DNA of 64,000 nt from Tetrahymena thermophila SB210 (GCF_000189635.1 NW_002476495.1:310001-374000), one strand, 5' to 3'. Positions 38,444 through 54,600 are shown, counted from the first letter of the stretch. Program-made: numbers and translations. The notes: generated by a model not told the origin, from the sequence alone.

Positions 38444-41400
38444 ATGAATGTCCTAAAATTTCACTTTTCATTTTTTCTTCTGAATCTACTTTAAAATATA
38501 GTTCATATATCAGGTGTATAATGCCCTAGCTTGATAAGCTATCAAAGTAATCATTAGCCCTATTTTATTATTCAACATTTATTTCGTTAATCAACAAATA
38601 GGTTGCAATTATTTTATGAGTTTTTTTCCATAAAATTTTTTGCTTATCCCGAATACCAGTATTCTTTTAATCAATACTGTGAGTTATGCTAGTTCGTAAG
38701 ATAGTATAATCTATTACGTAGACTTGCAATCAGTAGAATACTAAGTTTTAAATGCGATAAAGTGTAAACAATTAATTTTTTGATCATCAATGTTAAAATA
38801 ATTATGAATAAATAATTAGCACAATTTCTAGTGTCTGAAATGGTATATATTTCAAAGACAGATTAAATACTCGTTTGGAATATAGAATAAGTTATTTTAG
38901 CTAATCCTTATAATCTAGATATAGAAAACTAAATAAAACTTAAATACATTTAAAAAATAAATTTGATAGAAAACACTGATTTTGCAATTGTTACTTGCAT
39001 AATAGAGCTATTCATTATTAACTAAAGTACTTTATAAATACAAAAAATAATAGATATAGATGTATTTGGTTATATATAAGGTTATATCAATGCATTTTCA
39101 AAATATATAGCATTTTCAAATCAATAAAATTCTTTGCTAGTTTCTACTACTAAAGGAATATAGGTGTGGACATTAAATTTAAATACATTTGATCATGAGT
39201 ATTATGGATATATACCATCAAGTAATTGCTTATTTTGATATTATAAACTCAATCAAACTCTTTATAAATAATCAACTAGCCTTGATGGATCCCTCTCAAA
39301 ATTAAATAAAATAATTTATCAAGCATCCAAATTATGATATAATTATTTGTGGCGGTTAGTATGTTGGAATATAGTTTATTTAAATTTTAAATGCTCAGCA
39401 GTTAAGTTTCTATTAGGTATTTGCTAATAGTAAATATATTTAAATATTTATCATAAAATATTTCATTTGTAATTAATATTTATAAATATTAAAATGTAGG
39501 ATTTTTGCCTAGTTAATATTCTTGGATAAGTGTAAAGGACATTATATTTATTCCTAAAGATTCTAATAATAAAAACTCTTAAGATTTAATTCTTTACAAT
39601 TTTTAATATGGGATATTTTAGTTTTCAGCTGATTTTTCAATCAATTCAAACAATCTTATCTAAATAGCAAATATACACACCTAATTCATAAATTATTCTG
39701 GGCTAGGCTGGTTTTATATTCCTTAATATTAGCTTATTGCAAGTGGATATTATTATAGTGCCTACTTATATAATATATCACAGCAAACAGTTACTTAAAT
39801 GCTTTGTAAATTAATTAAAATAAATGATGTTTAAGTTTATTTTTATTCAAAAAAATAAAACAAAGAATAAGCAGGTGATGGAAACAATAAAAGATTCATG
39901 ATAACATATTAAAGCTAAGATTATCAAGTATATATAAATCCAAATGGTTTTTATGTGGCAGATAGAAATTATATTGGGAGAAAAGTAATGTAAAAAAATA
40001 ACCCACCATTTCCATATTTATAAAATATGGGAAGTTTCTTATCTGTAAAATATTGTCCATTGTGCTTTTTCATAATTTGTAATTAATCAGGTAACTTATA
40101 TGATGCAGCAAACTTATACTTCGCTGTAACAACAGCTTTCCCAATTAGCTCTACTTACTAGGTAAAGATAAGAATTTCAGAGCAATCTTATTAAATATTT
40201 TTTATTATTTAAAAAGTATATTTCCTTAAAATAATATAACATTTCAAGAAACACAATGCCACTTAATTTAGATCCTTTTTATTATGAAAATGCTGTATGG
40301 GTCACTGTTGGGATTTATTATACTTCAAATAACTCAGGTTGTATTTTTTTACTATTAAATGTATATGACTAAAATACATATTTCTGTTTAAAATCCCCTA
40401 ATCCTAGCGATAACTCACTTGAATCAGTATATGCTATTTCTTCTCTTGAAGATATTTCTAATTAGGAAATAGTGGGAATAACGAGAAAAGGTATAGTGTT
40501 TAGATGGAATATTAAAACAAAAGAATATAAAGAATAAATTTTGATAGGTAAAACTATTTATTTATCTTCTTTTTTTGAAAATTATAGATTAAATAATAGA
40601 ATGATTTACTAAAATTTTAATTAAAATAAGACAAATCTAATGTAATATTAATATTTTTAATTTAAAAAAAGACCGTTGCTTAGATTCTTAAATGGGTAAC
40701 ATATATCATCACGTATAAGATGACAAATCTATTTAAAAGTACTTTTTTGCAGTCTGTGAAACTTTTTATACAGTCGTGTTAAATTTATAAACAAAATAAT
40801 CAATCATACTTGATAATCCTATGAGATCTTTGAGTAAAACAATGTCAATGTTTGAATCAATAGGGTTAGTTGCGATTGGATCTAATAATGGCTTGACATA
40901 CTTATATAGATATGACACTAAAAATTAGAAATTTTATTTATTTATGGAATTAGGAGCAAATAAACTATTAGAGCAAGTTTTATTTGTCACACTAATTCCC
41001 AAAAATATATTATGGATTTAATACTAATTTAGAGATTTATACTACAGCATTGACTAATGTTTACAAAATGTCAATGATTGCCTAAATTGCTCCTTTGATT
41101 TTTACTTTCAAACAACAGAAACCTTGCAAGGAACTAATTATTATGGAGCGGGAACACAAGACGTTTCTTTTACTAGTTCTAATCATTTACTTACAGCTAT
41201 ATTAAAAGTAAATAAATTATTTTTTTCACTAAATTTTAATTTATGAAAATAAAAACTTTAAAGTTAATTAATATTATCTATATAATGTAAAATTTATTTT
41301 TATTTTTACTATAAAAACTAAAAAAAGGCATAATAATACATAAATACGGTTAAAGGAGTTGTAAATATTGAAACCAATATCAATATATCAACAAGCAATC

Positions 41401-44400
41401 CCTTCTAGTTGAAAGAAGAGTTCTTAAATTTCAATTTTAATCAACAGATTTCATTATCAATAAAAAGTACTACTTAAGGCTAAATGGCTTAAGTTTTTAC
41501 TTATAACGAACTTAGCTTTACAAACTATAATTCAGTCAGCATGAAAGATATTGATTTTATTTTTGATTTGAAAAATTATTAATAGGCTACCTGTGGTTTT
41601 TCTTTTAATAATCTTACTTCAATAGTGATAGATAATATATCCTCTACAGGATAAAATATGCCAAATACTCTAAATTGTTATCTTTTTACTGTGATGAATA
41701 GTAATCTTTAGCTTTATAACTATACGCTTCAAAATAAGAATTTAGCATATATAACAAATCTCATCAGTATTTATAATTCAAAATAAGTAATTTTTAAATT
41801 AATTTTAAGAAAGATTTAAAATCAAAATACTTTACTTAATTACTTAGAGCTATTTATTTGTATTATTTTAGAAAAAAATAATTTTTCAAAAAATAAGTTT
41901 CTTTGAGATTAATGAGTCTTAAATTTTCAATAAGTAACAAACAATTAAATTAATTTCAAAAGGTTAAAAATAATAATAAGATTTTGATAGAAGAAATAAA
42001 TTTTTAACTCTATTTTAAATGAAACTATAAAATATCTAGACTATCAAATTTTTATTTTTGAAAGCTCTAAACTCAATTTAAATTAAATAGAATTGAATAA
42101 ATTTTATTAATAAAAATGTTTTTTTTGGTTTAATCTAATTAATATTTAATCAATTTTCTCTTTATTTTTCCTGAAAATATAAAAAATATATTTTAAATAA
42201 TTTTTAAAAATTTTATTTAGATAATTATTTAGAATCTTGTAATTGATAACTGCTAATTAGATCCTGGTTTTAGCATATTAAATTCCTAGAGTGATGTTTT
42301 CTTTACAGGAAGTCACATAAATATAACAAATAATCAACCATCATAAAATATTTAAAATTAAAGCATTTCTTCTTTATTTTAAGCAGGTTAATTCAATATT
42401 ACAGATATAAACATAAATTAAAATATTTTAATTAATATCAAGATTTTTTCTGCAATGCCATCTTTATCACAATAAAATTACAGTTTTTCAATTCAAAACA
42501 TTAATATGGCACAAAACATTTTTAAATTAAACAGTGATCATATTTTATTCAATGCATTATACTCCTAATTATCAAATCCAGATCATACTTTTATCCTTTA
42601 AAATGGAAATTTCTTTAGAAATTAATACATTTACTAAAATTAACTAGTTTTAAATCCATAAACTAATTAGTAAAATTCAACTAGCTTCTTAATTCAAAAT
42701 ATAAACATAAAAAATGCTTTGCTTAATAACATAAATTTTTCAAATCATTATGAAATTTCTTTTATGAAATTATATAATGCTTTTATAGCAAATATTACCC
42801 AATTTAACTGCTTTGATGTTATAGATTAAACAAATTAAATAGAAACTACAGCTGGATGCTTATTAATAAAAGATATCTAAAATGCCAATTTAAATTAGAT
42901 TCAAGTTTATAATAAAACTTGTAAAGACAATTCGCTTTTATAAATAACTAATTCATAATACTAAAATACAACTATTTAAATTTATAAAGGTGTTTTTAGC
43001 AACTTAAATTTGTTATAGAGTCTCCCTAATTCATAGCTTAATCCTTTATAAATAATAAGCCAATAATAATCAAACATTACTATACAGCTTTGTGAATTTT
43101 AATAAAACTAATTGAGATCTCCTAGTTCAGTTTTAATAAATTCAGTAACATCGCTTTGGATATAAAATGTGTTAGGAAGCACCTATATAAATAACTCTAA
43201 ATTCTTAAACTCAACAAGCAACTCCCTTTATAACTTTATATATGCTCAAGCGTCAAGCCTAATAATTTAAAATTGTATCTTTGATCAATCTTCCTTTTAG
43301 CTTAAAGACTAGCTTGTTGAGAGTAAAAATACAAGCAATATTAATTCTCAAGGTGGATTTATAAGAGCTAATGTGCTTAATTTTATCATTTAAAATGTTT
43401 CATGTACTAATTCTATAAGTCTAAAAGGTTCTTTCATCTATACAGAATCTTTTGGGTAAACACTAAATATTTCCATCTTAAATTCTAATTTTTCAAACGG
43501 ATATTCTGTAATAGATGGGAGTGCTTTGTATTTTGATATTACTAATTTAAATTTTTACTTAACTTGTGAGGAATGTAACTTTTAAAACCTATACAACTAT
43601 TAATAATAATCTTCAGCGATTGCCTTTAAGTAAATTTATTTTTTCTTGATTAAAATATTAAATTTGTAGAGTTAATTTTTTTAAATAAGTTTTAAAGACC
43701 CAAGTTTTTTTATTTTTAATTTTCTAAGTGAATTAATTTTTATAAAGTTAAATTTATTTTAAAATAAATAATATAGCAATAATGTGTAAACATAATAAAA
43801 GAATCTAGTTAAATTTAGTAAAGGCAGTATATTAAATATTACAGGTTTATAGTTTGGATATTTCATAAAAGTTGTAGGATTATCTGTAATTTTTGAAAGC
43901 ATCTAAAAAATTAGTAATTAAAACTCATTCTAAAATAGCTTTAATGTATACTAATCTTTTATGTCTTCTTACAATTCAACAATAAAATTTGTTGATTGCT
44001 AAGTATCAAATTAAAAATAATAATAATTGTATCCGTCATTAATCGATTCTTAGCTATCTTCAGTGATTATTTCACAAACTATCTTTTAAGATTCATTTTT
44101 TACCTAAAGTTTCATATCTGTTGATTAAGGGTCTCTTCAAATAATTAACTCAACTTTCAAGAATATTTAACAGCACTAATATTTAATATAGAATCTTAAT
44201 AGAATGCTTTAAGTTGAAAACTAAAGCTAAAATCCAAATTCTTTAATTAAAATAAACTCCAGTACTCTTACTGTAAGAAGTGATTCACTATTTTAAAATA
44301 TTGAATGCAATTACATGTGTTCCGGCTCAGCTTTCCAAATTTAAAATTCTAATTTTTCTATATAAAAGGCAGTTTTTTCTGGTTTAAAAGTAAATTTTTA

Positions 44401-47400
44401 TTGGATCACTTCATTTTACTTATTTTTATTTTATTTTTTTCATAAGTGTATCCAAGGAGGAGCAATCTATATTCAAAGCCCTACATAAATAAATAAAATA
44501 GATAATTGCCTTTTTTATAATAATACTTCTAATTAAAACGGAGGGGCTTTAGTCATTCTTTCATAAATAGGAAATGTAAAATAAAATTAAATCTTTAATT
44601 ATTTATTAAACAATTTTTATAAAAAGACATATAATATCTATATACAAAGCACATAATTCATAGAGAATACATCTTTAAATGGATACGGAGGTGCTCTATA
44701 CATTTATTCTGAATCTTTAAATGATTCAAATTAATCTATTTTTCTTTAGTCTACATAAATAACTTAAAATAAAGCTTAATAGGGAGGAGCTCTTTATTCT
44801 TTTAATATTTATCCTCAAATTGATCCACAAACAAATATTCAAAATAATCAAGCAACAAAATGTGGATAAGATACTTTTTCTTTTCCAACTAAACTTTACC
44901 TTGTAAATCAAGAATAATTTTTATCTTAACAATAAAATTCTGAGTTAATAAACAACAAAATAGTAATTAATAATTTTAAAAGTGGTTCGGGTTTATAAGA
45001 ACTTAGATTCTAGATGTATAACGAATAAAACGAATTATTTATACCTTAAAATAATATTGATCCTTATTATGTAGAGGCAAAAGTTAGTAATAAAACGATC
45101 AATGCTTCCAATTTTTATATTAGAGGTGAAGTCTAGTAGAAATATGTAATTAATTAAGTACCAGAATAAAGCATCATTAAATTTGATTCTTTATAAATAA
45201 TTGGAATACCAGGTTCTTTAGGAATCATAGAATTCTACTCAAATTAAATATTTTAACTTGACCCTTCTACAAACAAATTTATTTAAAACTAAACATATGA
45301 AATAATAATTTTTTTTAGAAATTGTACTGCTGGTGAATATATTAGTTAGTATAATAACTACTAGGAATGTGTAAATTGCCCATAAGGAACTTATTCAATA
45401 AACCCTAAAGTGTGCTTAAATTGTCCTGATGGAGCATATTGTTAAGAAGGTAAAGGCATAATTTGCAAAGAAGGATTTTGGAGATCTGGAGAATATGATG
45501 ATTATATAGTGAAATGCAAGTAATCTGCTCAGAATTGTGTAGGTGGTAGCTATGGAAATAAAATTTGTAAAAAAGGTAGTATAGGTGCTCTATGCTAAGA
45601 ATGTGATGTAAATTTATAAATTAAATATTTTTAAATTTATCTTATTTAATTTGAGTTTATTTTATTAATTCCATGAAAATTTAATTTAAGAAAACTAATT
45701 AATTTAAAAAAAAAAATTTTTAATTTAAAATTTTCTAAAAGCATAATTTTTAAAAAAATTTATTTTGCCTAAAGTTTAATTATCAAAATTAATATTTTTA
45801 AAAAATTTCTTTCTTGAATTTTAAATATTTCAGATAATATATAAAATTGATAATCATTTTTCTATCTATAATTTTTTTAATTAGATTTATGGTTCCTACT
45901 GGGAAAATGAATAATACACTAAAGCAAATAACTAAAAAGATTGTGTACATTGTTCTTAGGCAAATGATTATATCTATAAGCTTATATTAATTAACTTATG
46001 GTCTTTAGTTTCTCTAGTATATACAGTTAAAAAAAATGAGGAAAACTCTTTAATGAGGAGAACTTCTACTATTTTATCAAAGTATTTTACAAAGGAAAGA
46101 AAAAAATATAAAACTGATACGAAAGAAATACCATAACCATCTTAGAGGATGAATCCTATGATTTCAAATAAAACTGGAATATATATTAAGATATTTATGA
46201 ATTATATTTTTATTATAAGCTCTCTAGGATAGCTTAACTTAGATCTACCAAACAGTACATATATATTATTTTATTTATCAAACGAATAATATTAAAATTC
46301 TAAATAATTAATAAACAGCTTTTATTGTATTTCCAAGTTTATTTGGTAGGCCTATAAGTACATAAGTTAGTTCTCTTGAGTGCTTTTTAGTAGAGAGCAA
46401 TAGATAAATCCCTATAATTTATCTGAAATTGTTGTTTTCTCTTGGCTTACCTTTCTTACATTTTATTTTATTTGCTTTATATTTAATTTTTGAAAAAATT
46501 ATATTTAGATCAAAATAATTTTCATGGCATAAACTAACAACTTCTATAGTGTTTATTGTATTTTACACTTAACCTGACTTAATATCTTAGATGATTTCAC
46601 TTTCTTCTTGTGTATAGATTGGAGATAACAAGTATATTCTGGCTAATTTTTCTTATTAGTGCTATGCAGATGAAGAATATTATAAATATACTTATTACCT
46701 AGTTTTTCCTTGCTTGATAATATGGATTGTAGTATTTCCAGTTGCTTTATTTTTAATTTTATTTTTAAATAAAAAAAGATTATAAAAATTAAATTTAGAA
46801 CTTAAGTATGGGTTTATCTATAAAGAATATAAAATTAATGCTTATTTCTGGGAGTTTGTAAAAATGTTTATCAAAATAATAATCATACTCTGTTTGAATT
46901 TTTATTCATAGAGCACATAAGTAAAAGGAAATCTAATTTTAGTATCAATTATTTTTTATGGTTATTTGCTCAAAACTATTAAACCTTATAAAGAAGAAGA
47001 AGTAAATCATATTGACTTTTTGTCTACTTTATCATGCTCTGTCTCAATCTATTTAGGACTTTTCATTAGCGAAATTTAGAACGATTTTATTTACTACTAA
47101 TATTTAGGATATATACTAATAGGAATTATTAATACAGCCTTCTTCAGTTTAGTTTTTTGGAAAATTTTTGAACAAAAATTTTTAATAGTTTAAAAAAAAA
47201 TCTTAAAAATAATTAAAAATATATTTAAAAAATCAGAATAGAAAGATAAAATATAAAAATAAATCAATAATTTTCCTAAATAAAGATTTAAAAAATATTT
47301 TTAAACATTTTTGGAGAGTAATGCTGAAATAAGAAAAAGCAGATTAGCATCTATCAAAGACTAAATTTAATCAAAATTTTTGGAAGATAAAAATTAATCT

Positions 47401-48136
47401 AAGTTTTAAAAGTATATAAGCAAAGATATTTTTAAAATTTCTAATGAAGAAAATGCTTTGAGTTTAATAATTACTCCTAAAAATCAAACTTCTTAGGAAT
47501 TTTAAATTGAAAAATCTTTTTAAAAAGGTTTAAATAACAGAACAGGTGTAAAATAGGATTTTAATAATAACCAAAGTAAATTTATAAAATTGATTTCTTA
47601 ATATTGAATTTGATTGGTGTTAAATATTCTTTTTATAAACTAGGTTAATTTTTCTCTCAATAGAAAGAATTAAGTTCATAAAGATAGGATATCAATATAA
47701 ATAGCTCATAGGTTAACTTACAAAATACATTAGGTTTAAATTCTAATAGGACTATTAACTAATAATCTCCCTTCTTAATTTCCAGCTCAAAAATATAAAA
47801 TTAAAATGGTATAAATTTTTTTAATTTGAAAAAAAAATCAATAATTTTTAAATTCTAATATATAGATAAATAGTAAATTAAAGATAATGATTTACTAAAA
47901 TCTGATTTATTTTAAGCAGAAATAAAAGATGTTAACTTAGATAAATTAAGCGATAGATGTAAACATAATTAAATAGATACATTACTTAAATTAATAATAT
48001 TTTTTTTAATTATAAAGCTATGTCAAACATACCTTAGGAAAAGTCATTTAATGATGAAATTCAACCTTCTAATAAAATAAATGAATTTAAAAATGGAAAA
48101 ATATTAAAAAATTAGATTTAAAATCTTAAAAAGTGA
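38444..48136 (+). CDS. Gene 5: giant propeller / beta-helix / multi-pass membrane protein (GSIGALCQECD subgroup)
   Basis: ATG 38444 gives a signal (FFLLNLLQNIVHISG) then VQCP. Exon 1 ends at 38546 (phase 1) and exon 2 begins at 38602 (CNYF). The propeller half ends with the linker CLNCSFDFYFQ and YGAGT, just before an intron to 41328. The beta-helix half has exons 41328-41786, 42221 onward, 44447-44575 and 44627-45607. The stalk ends KKGSIGALCQECD, differing from genes 1-4. The membrane part starts at 45885. The cytosolic loop after helix 1 is shorter than in genes 1-3, and the signature reads KYGFIYKEYKINAYFWEF. The Lys/Gln-rich tail ends at TGA 48134-48136. Two introns are unusually long for their positions, 41787-42220 and 45608-45884. 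Gene 6 is the nearest relative, and the pair looks like a recent duplication. Confidence 0.87.
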
Positions 48137-48666
48137 AATAAATTAATATTTTTAATCTTATTATAGCTTTTAAGAATAAATAAATATCTTTTCATGAAAA
48201 AATAAAGTTAATAAAAATAAATTTATCACTGCAACTAAAAAAAGTTTACAAACAATTAAATTTTTTGGCTATTTTTGTTTTTGATTGTGATTGATATAAA
48301 TATAGATTCATTAATCTTTATGTATGTGTAATTAATTGTTGTTTTTTCGTGAAACTTAATGGTTTTAGTTATTTATTATGGACTGAGTTTTTTATTGATT
48401 AAAATGACTATTATTTTAATTAATATTTTTAAATATGAAAAGTCTTTTATACATAACCACTTTTTAGTGTGTTTACTCATGTATAAGGCTTTAATTACAA
48501 ACAATTAAAACTCGAACTTTATAGCTGAGCATTTAATTGATTTTATGATGAATAAATTGCTAAGTAATCTAAAAAATATCTTAAATACATTTTTTATAGA
48601 TTAATAAACGAAAAAAAAAAAAAAATAGATAAAAGAAACAAAACGTAAAGCAATTTGGAACAATAA
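48137..48666. other. Intergenic gap between genes 5 and 6
   Basis: 530 nt, AT-rich, with a long poly-A run near 48610. No gene or RNA is seen. Confidence 0.6.
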
Positions 48667-51600
48667 ATGAGCTATAAATAAGTTTTGAAATACATTAATT
48701 TTTTGTTGATTTTCTATCAAAATATTTTTTAAGTAAGCTGCATCTAATGCCCTAACCTAATTATCTTTTAAAGTATATTTTGATATCTTAGATATTTACA
48801 TATAAATCACATTTTTACTTATTAGGTTGCAATTATTTTGAGTATTATTACCCTGCAAATTTTGTCTTAATTCCAAAAACAAGCATTTTAATTGTAAACA
48901 CTATAAGTTAAATGAACTCTTAAAATACTATTTTGTATTACATTGACTTGCAATCAACGGAATTTTAAGTATTAAACTCAATTAAATGTAAATTTTACTT
49001 TGAATTAAAAAATTTTTTAAACATTATTCAATTATTTCTAATTAGCATCTTTCTTGATATATTAGATGTATTATATTGAAAAAATTGATTAAATACTTGC
49101 ATGGAATAATGAATAAGTTATTTTAGCTAATCCTTATACATTAAATATACAAAATTAAGTTATATTTTAGTACATTAATACAATAAATTTGATAGAAAAT
49201 ACAGATTTTGCAGTCATAACAATGGGGTTAGAAATATACATAATAAATTAATATAATTTATAAATTATTAAGATATTTGATGCCTATTTAATTTATTATG
49301 TTTACAATTATTGGGGATTGTACTCAAGCTTTTTTATCCTCTCTAATCAAGAAAATGTATTGCTTGTTTAAACAACTATAGGAATTTAAGCATGGACCTT
49401 TGATTTAAAATCATACGACCATGAACATTATGGCTATATTTAAGCAAGTAAAATTAAGATTTATGAATTTAATTTTAAAAATATTTTTATATTTAAAGCT
49501 TTTTAGAATTAGCAAAAGTAATTTGTTAAGCATCCTAATTATGATATGATTATTATTTGCATAGTAAATGGGAATAATATATAATTACAATTTATATAAA
49601 TCTAGAGTGTTGTTAACAGTTAATACACTTCATTTTACACATAATGTAATTTTTTATTTGAATTGAAACTCTATTTTAGTTCTAAAAACTTAAAAAGACA
49701 GGCATATATATATTAATTTATATAAATAGAATATCAATCTTTATAATCTCCTTTTTAAGTAATTGGCATGATTGTAATCCCTAAAAATTAAAATATTCCA
49801 AATTCTAAAGACAAATTGCTAGTAAATTATTCTGTAGGTATTCTGAGTATTGATATGGACTTTAGTTTAGATGAACAAAAAAATATAATAAACACATTCT
49901 TTTAGATTAACTAAATTAATTAAACTTCAAGTGCTTGGCTTTATTTATCTGAATAGAATTATTTAATATTAGGATATCAATTCTACGCTTATTTATTTGA
50001 TATGAAAACACAATCTTCTACTTAGATGTTATGTAATTAATTTTATCTTGAAAACTCTCAATTCTTTATTTAATTATATATTCAATAGAATAGGCATCGG
50101 ATGGAAATAACAGGAGATATATATTTGAATATTAAAATTCACAGTACTATATTTACATAAATCCGCATGGATTTATAGTAACAGATAGAGATTATAATAA
50201 CAGAAGAACTTTCTATAAAAATAATCCTCCTAAACCATATGTCTAACTCAAGCACGGTACATTCTTTTCAGTTAAAGGTTGCGAATTATGCTACGTTCTC
50301 ATTTGTAACGAATCTGGTAATAAAGCTGATCCAAATAATCTTTATATTGCCACAACTTTAGCCTTTCCAATTAATTCTACTTATTAGGTTAAATATAAAT
50401 TAAAAATTTTTAAATATTTCTAAAAAACAAAAATTTATTAAATAGTACATATCTTTAAGCGCTCATAATATTCAAATCAACACAATGACTTACAATTTGG
50501 ATCCCTTTTTTTATAACAATTAAGTATGGGTAGCTATTGGTGTTTCCTATACTCAAAATAATTTAGGGTGTATCTTCAAGTTATTGAATATATAAGATTA
50601 GAGTTAATATTTCTGCTTAAACTCCATAAATCCAAATGATAATTAGTTGCAATCTATGTTTGCAATTGCTTCTTTAAAAGATACAAATAGTTAAGAAATA
50701 GTAGGAATTGCCAGAAACGGAATAGTTTTTAAGTGGAATTTGTAAAATTAAGTTAATACTGGAAGGATTTTAATACGTAATTGTTTATAAATTCTTTTAT
50801 AATAAATTTAATTAAGTATTCACAAATTTTGATTACATTACACTTCTAATATGATAATGTTAGCTTTATTTATTTTATATTAATTAATTAAGCTAATTGC
50901 TATAATTCTGAATCAGGAAACATGTATCATTATGTGTAGAGCGACTAGTCAATCTATAAATATTTCATAGCAATATGTGAAACATTTCAAGCAAATATAT
51001 TAGATTTATAAACTGAGTAAGTTAAAATTATTGATTTTTAAATGCATGCTATGAGCAGAGTAGTTAGTGTATTTGAATCAATAGGAATAATTGCTATAGG
51101 AGGTAATTTCGAAATCACTTATCTATTTAAATACGATCATTAAAACAAGCAATTCACACCATTTATGTAAATTGGGTCATAAAAACTGTTAGAATAGGTG
51201 TTTTTTATTTAGTTAGTATCATAAAATACTCTTTGGATTTAATATACATTTCGAGATCTCTATTTACCTCTTGACAGTTGTTTGTAAGACATTAACAATT
51301 GCTTAAATTGTTCTTTAGATTATTATTACTAAGTAACTGAAAACCAATAAGCAAACAAGTTTTATGGATTAGGCACAGCTGACTAACCTTTCTCGAGTTC
51401 TAACAATTTATTCACAGGAATATTGCAAGTATTAAAATACATTAATTTTAAATAATAAATAAATAAATAAATATTAAATAAAGGCATAATTATACACAGA
51501 TAACATAATTGGGGTAGTTAATATAAATGCAAATATTATAGTAAGCACTGATAACGTCTTTGAAATTAAAAATTAGTTTTTAAGCTTTGATTTCAATTAG

Positions 51601-54600
51601 AAAATTTCATTATAAATAAAAAGTCTAAGAGATGGAGATTAAGCTAAAGTTATTAGTTTAAATTAACTATAGTTTTATAATTATAACTTTATTACTTTCA
51701 AGGATATTAATATTGTCTTTGACTTGTAAAACCTCCAAACCTCTACCTGCGGTTTAGTATTTCAGAATGTGTAAAATATAATCCTTGATAATATTTCAAC
51801 AACAGCTTAAAATCTAACTATCCAATAAAACTTTTATTTGATTAGCGTCTATAATGGTTTTTTATAGCTTTTAAATTACTAATTAAAGAATAAAATACTA
51901 TCATAAATACCTTAATTGATTCATATACAAAGTTCTAACTAAGTAAATTATTTTTTTTATAAACAAATTATAATAAAATTGTTCATTCTATTTTTGTTTA
52001 ATAGGTGTTAATTTAAAATTTTACCTTGGAAAGCTGTTAATTCGATCCAGGTTTTGCTATCATGTATAGTGAAAGCGACATTATTTTTTAAGGTTCTTAA
52101 ATAAATATATTGAATAATAATACTACTTTCAGCATTCAAAATTAAAGGATTTCTTCTTTGTTCTTAGCAGGTCAGTATAATCTAACGAATATTAATATAA
52201 ATTATAATTAATTTGGAAACATTAAGATTTTTGACTCTATGCCATAATAATCCTAAATTAGCTACACATTTTCATTTTAAAATATCAAAATGCTTTCAAA
52301 TTAATTTACATTAAACAATTAAAATTTGTTATTCAGTGTACTTTACACTTAGCTCTCATAGCCAGATCATAACTTCTTTCTTTCTAATGGAACATTTTAT
52401 AATAACAATTACATTTCAATGAATTAATTAAATTCAAACACATTTGCATATTCTTCATCCTAAAAAAGCTTTTTAATCTAAACAGAAAAAATAAAAAATA
52501 TTCAAATTTAGAATGTTAATTTTTCTAATCATAAAGAAATATCATTTATTTAATCGCAATATTCTAAATAAATGAATATTAATTAATTTAATTGCTTTGG
52601 TACTCCAAGTGAAAGCTAAAAGCTAACAACAATTGCTGGATGCTTTTAGATTTAAGAAATATAAAATATTCAACTTGTTTAGTTATAAGTGTTTGGCATT
52701 ATAAGTCAGGATATTTCCCTTATCATACTAGAAAATAAAATATATAATGATACTATTATATAAATTAATAAATCCAATTTCACTAATTTATAAATGCTGT
52801 AATTGCTTCCCAGCTCTAACGCAAATCCCATATAAATACTAACCTAGTAAAAATCTACAGTAATATTTTAAAATTGTGTGTTTTAAGATATTATATTAAA
52901 CTCACCTTTGTCTGCTTTAACTTATTCAGTTACTTCAATTTGGGTGCAAAATGTTTTAGGTAGTATAACCATATAGTAATCATAGTTTTATAAATCTTAG
53001 AGTAATTCGAAGTATAATAATTTATATATTTAAACTTAAACTCTTTCTTTACAAAACTCAATCTTTGATTCGTTTTAAGTAGAAAGTAAATAAAAGCTGA
53101 TTTTAAATTAGGATTCATCAAATATAATTACAGAAGGTGGTTTTATCAGAGCAAATGTCTATGACTTGTAAATTCAAAATATCTCATGTAGTAATTCTAT
53201 TAGCTTCAAAGGCTCTTTCCTATATGCTGAATCCTATGGCTAAGGCTTAAGCATCAATATTTCTAATTCTAATTTTACAGAAGGTTATTCAGTTTCTGAT
53301 GGGAGTGCATTCTACTTTGATGTATCAAATATAAATTTTTAAATGATTTGTTCAAATTGCAATTTTAAAAATTTCTTCAACTTTTAAAGTGGTTCTTCAG
53401 TTATAGCATTTAGGTAAATCAAATTTATTAAAATAACCTAGCTAAGTAATTAATATTTTTTTAAATAGCAATTAAACCTAAGTATAGAAAACTCAATAAA
53501 TTCAGTTTAATTATGGGCTAATCTATAATATAACAGGTTATTAGTATGGTTATTTCATTAAAGTAAATAATTAATAGCTAAGTTTTTAAAATATTAACAC
53601 AATTAAAAATGAAAAATAAACATAAAGCTTTTTACATTAGGATTAATCTCTAATATACTCTTATAAATCATTTGTTAATTTTTTGAATAGTACATTATCT
53701 AACTTTTTTATGAGGCAAATAAATCCATTATTTATAAATTCATATTCTTCATAAATAACTCTTTAGTAGACTTACTTGCTCGATTCAGAATTTAGTTCAA
53801 CTTTTATTTCAATAAATAAAGGCTAATTAAATATAAATAATTCTTCATTCACAAATATAAACTAAATCAATCAACCGAATAACAAAAGGAGGATATTGTA
53901 AGTAGCTTTAAGCTAGTCTACGTAGAGTAATTCTTTGATATAAATAAGCAATGCCATACTTTAGATCAATAACAATTCTACATTTAATGGAATATTATGT
54001 ATTTAAAATTGTTAAGGTTCCTCTTTAAACATTTAAGAATCAACTTTTAATATAAAAAATACATCCTTTTCAAATTTACAAGTAAATTTATTATGAATAA
54101 GTAAATTTATATTAATTTATCTCAATTATTAATTTAGGCAACTGAAGGGGGAGCTATTTATATAGAAAATGCTATATAAAATAATATTATAAAATATTGT
54201 GAATTCAAAAATAACACTTCTATTTACGATGGGGGAGCATTAAATATTAATTCGTAGTCTAACAATGTAAATAATTTTAATTTTATTTACAAACTAATTA
54301 ATTATTCTACATATTAAAATAGGAATTCCAATTAAATATTGATTCTTGTAATTTTACTGAAAATCAATCTTTAAAAGGAAAAGGAGGTGCAATTTATATT
54401 TATTCTGAAACCTTGAATGATAATAATTAAAAAATATTTGTAAATAATTCTAATATATCAAATAACAAAGCTGAGATAGGAGGTGGAATTTAATTTTAAA
54501 ATAATAACCCAGTAATTGATGATAGTAATAACTTACTTAATAATAAGGCAAAAATGTATGGATAAAATACATTCTCTTACCCAACTCGCCTTCATTTTGT

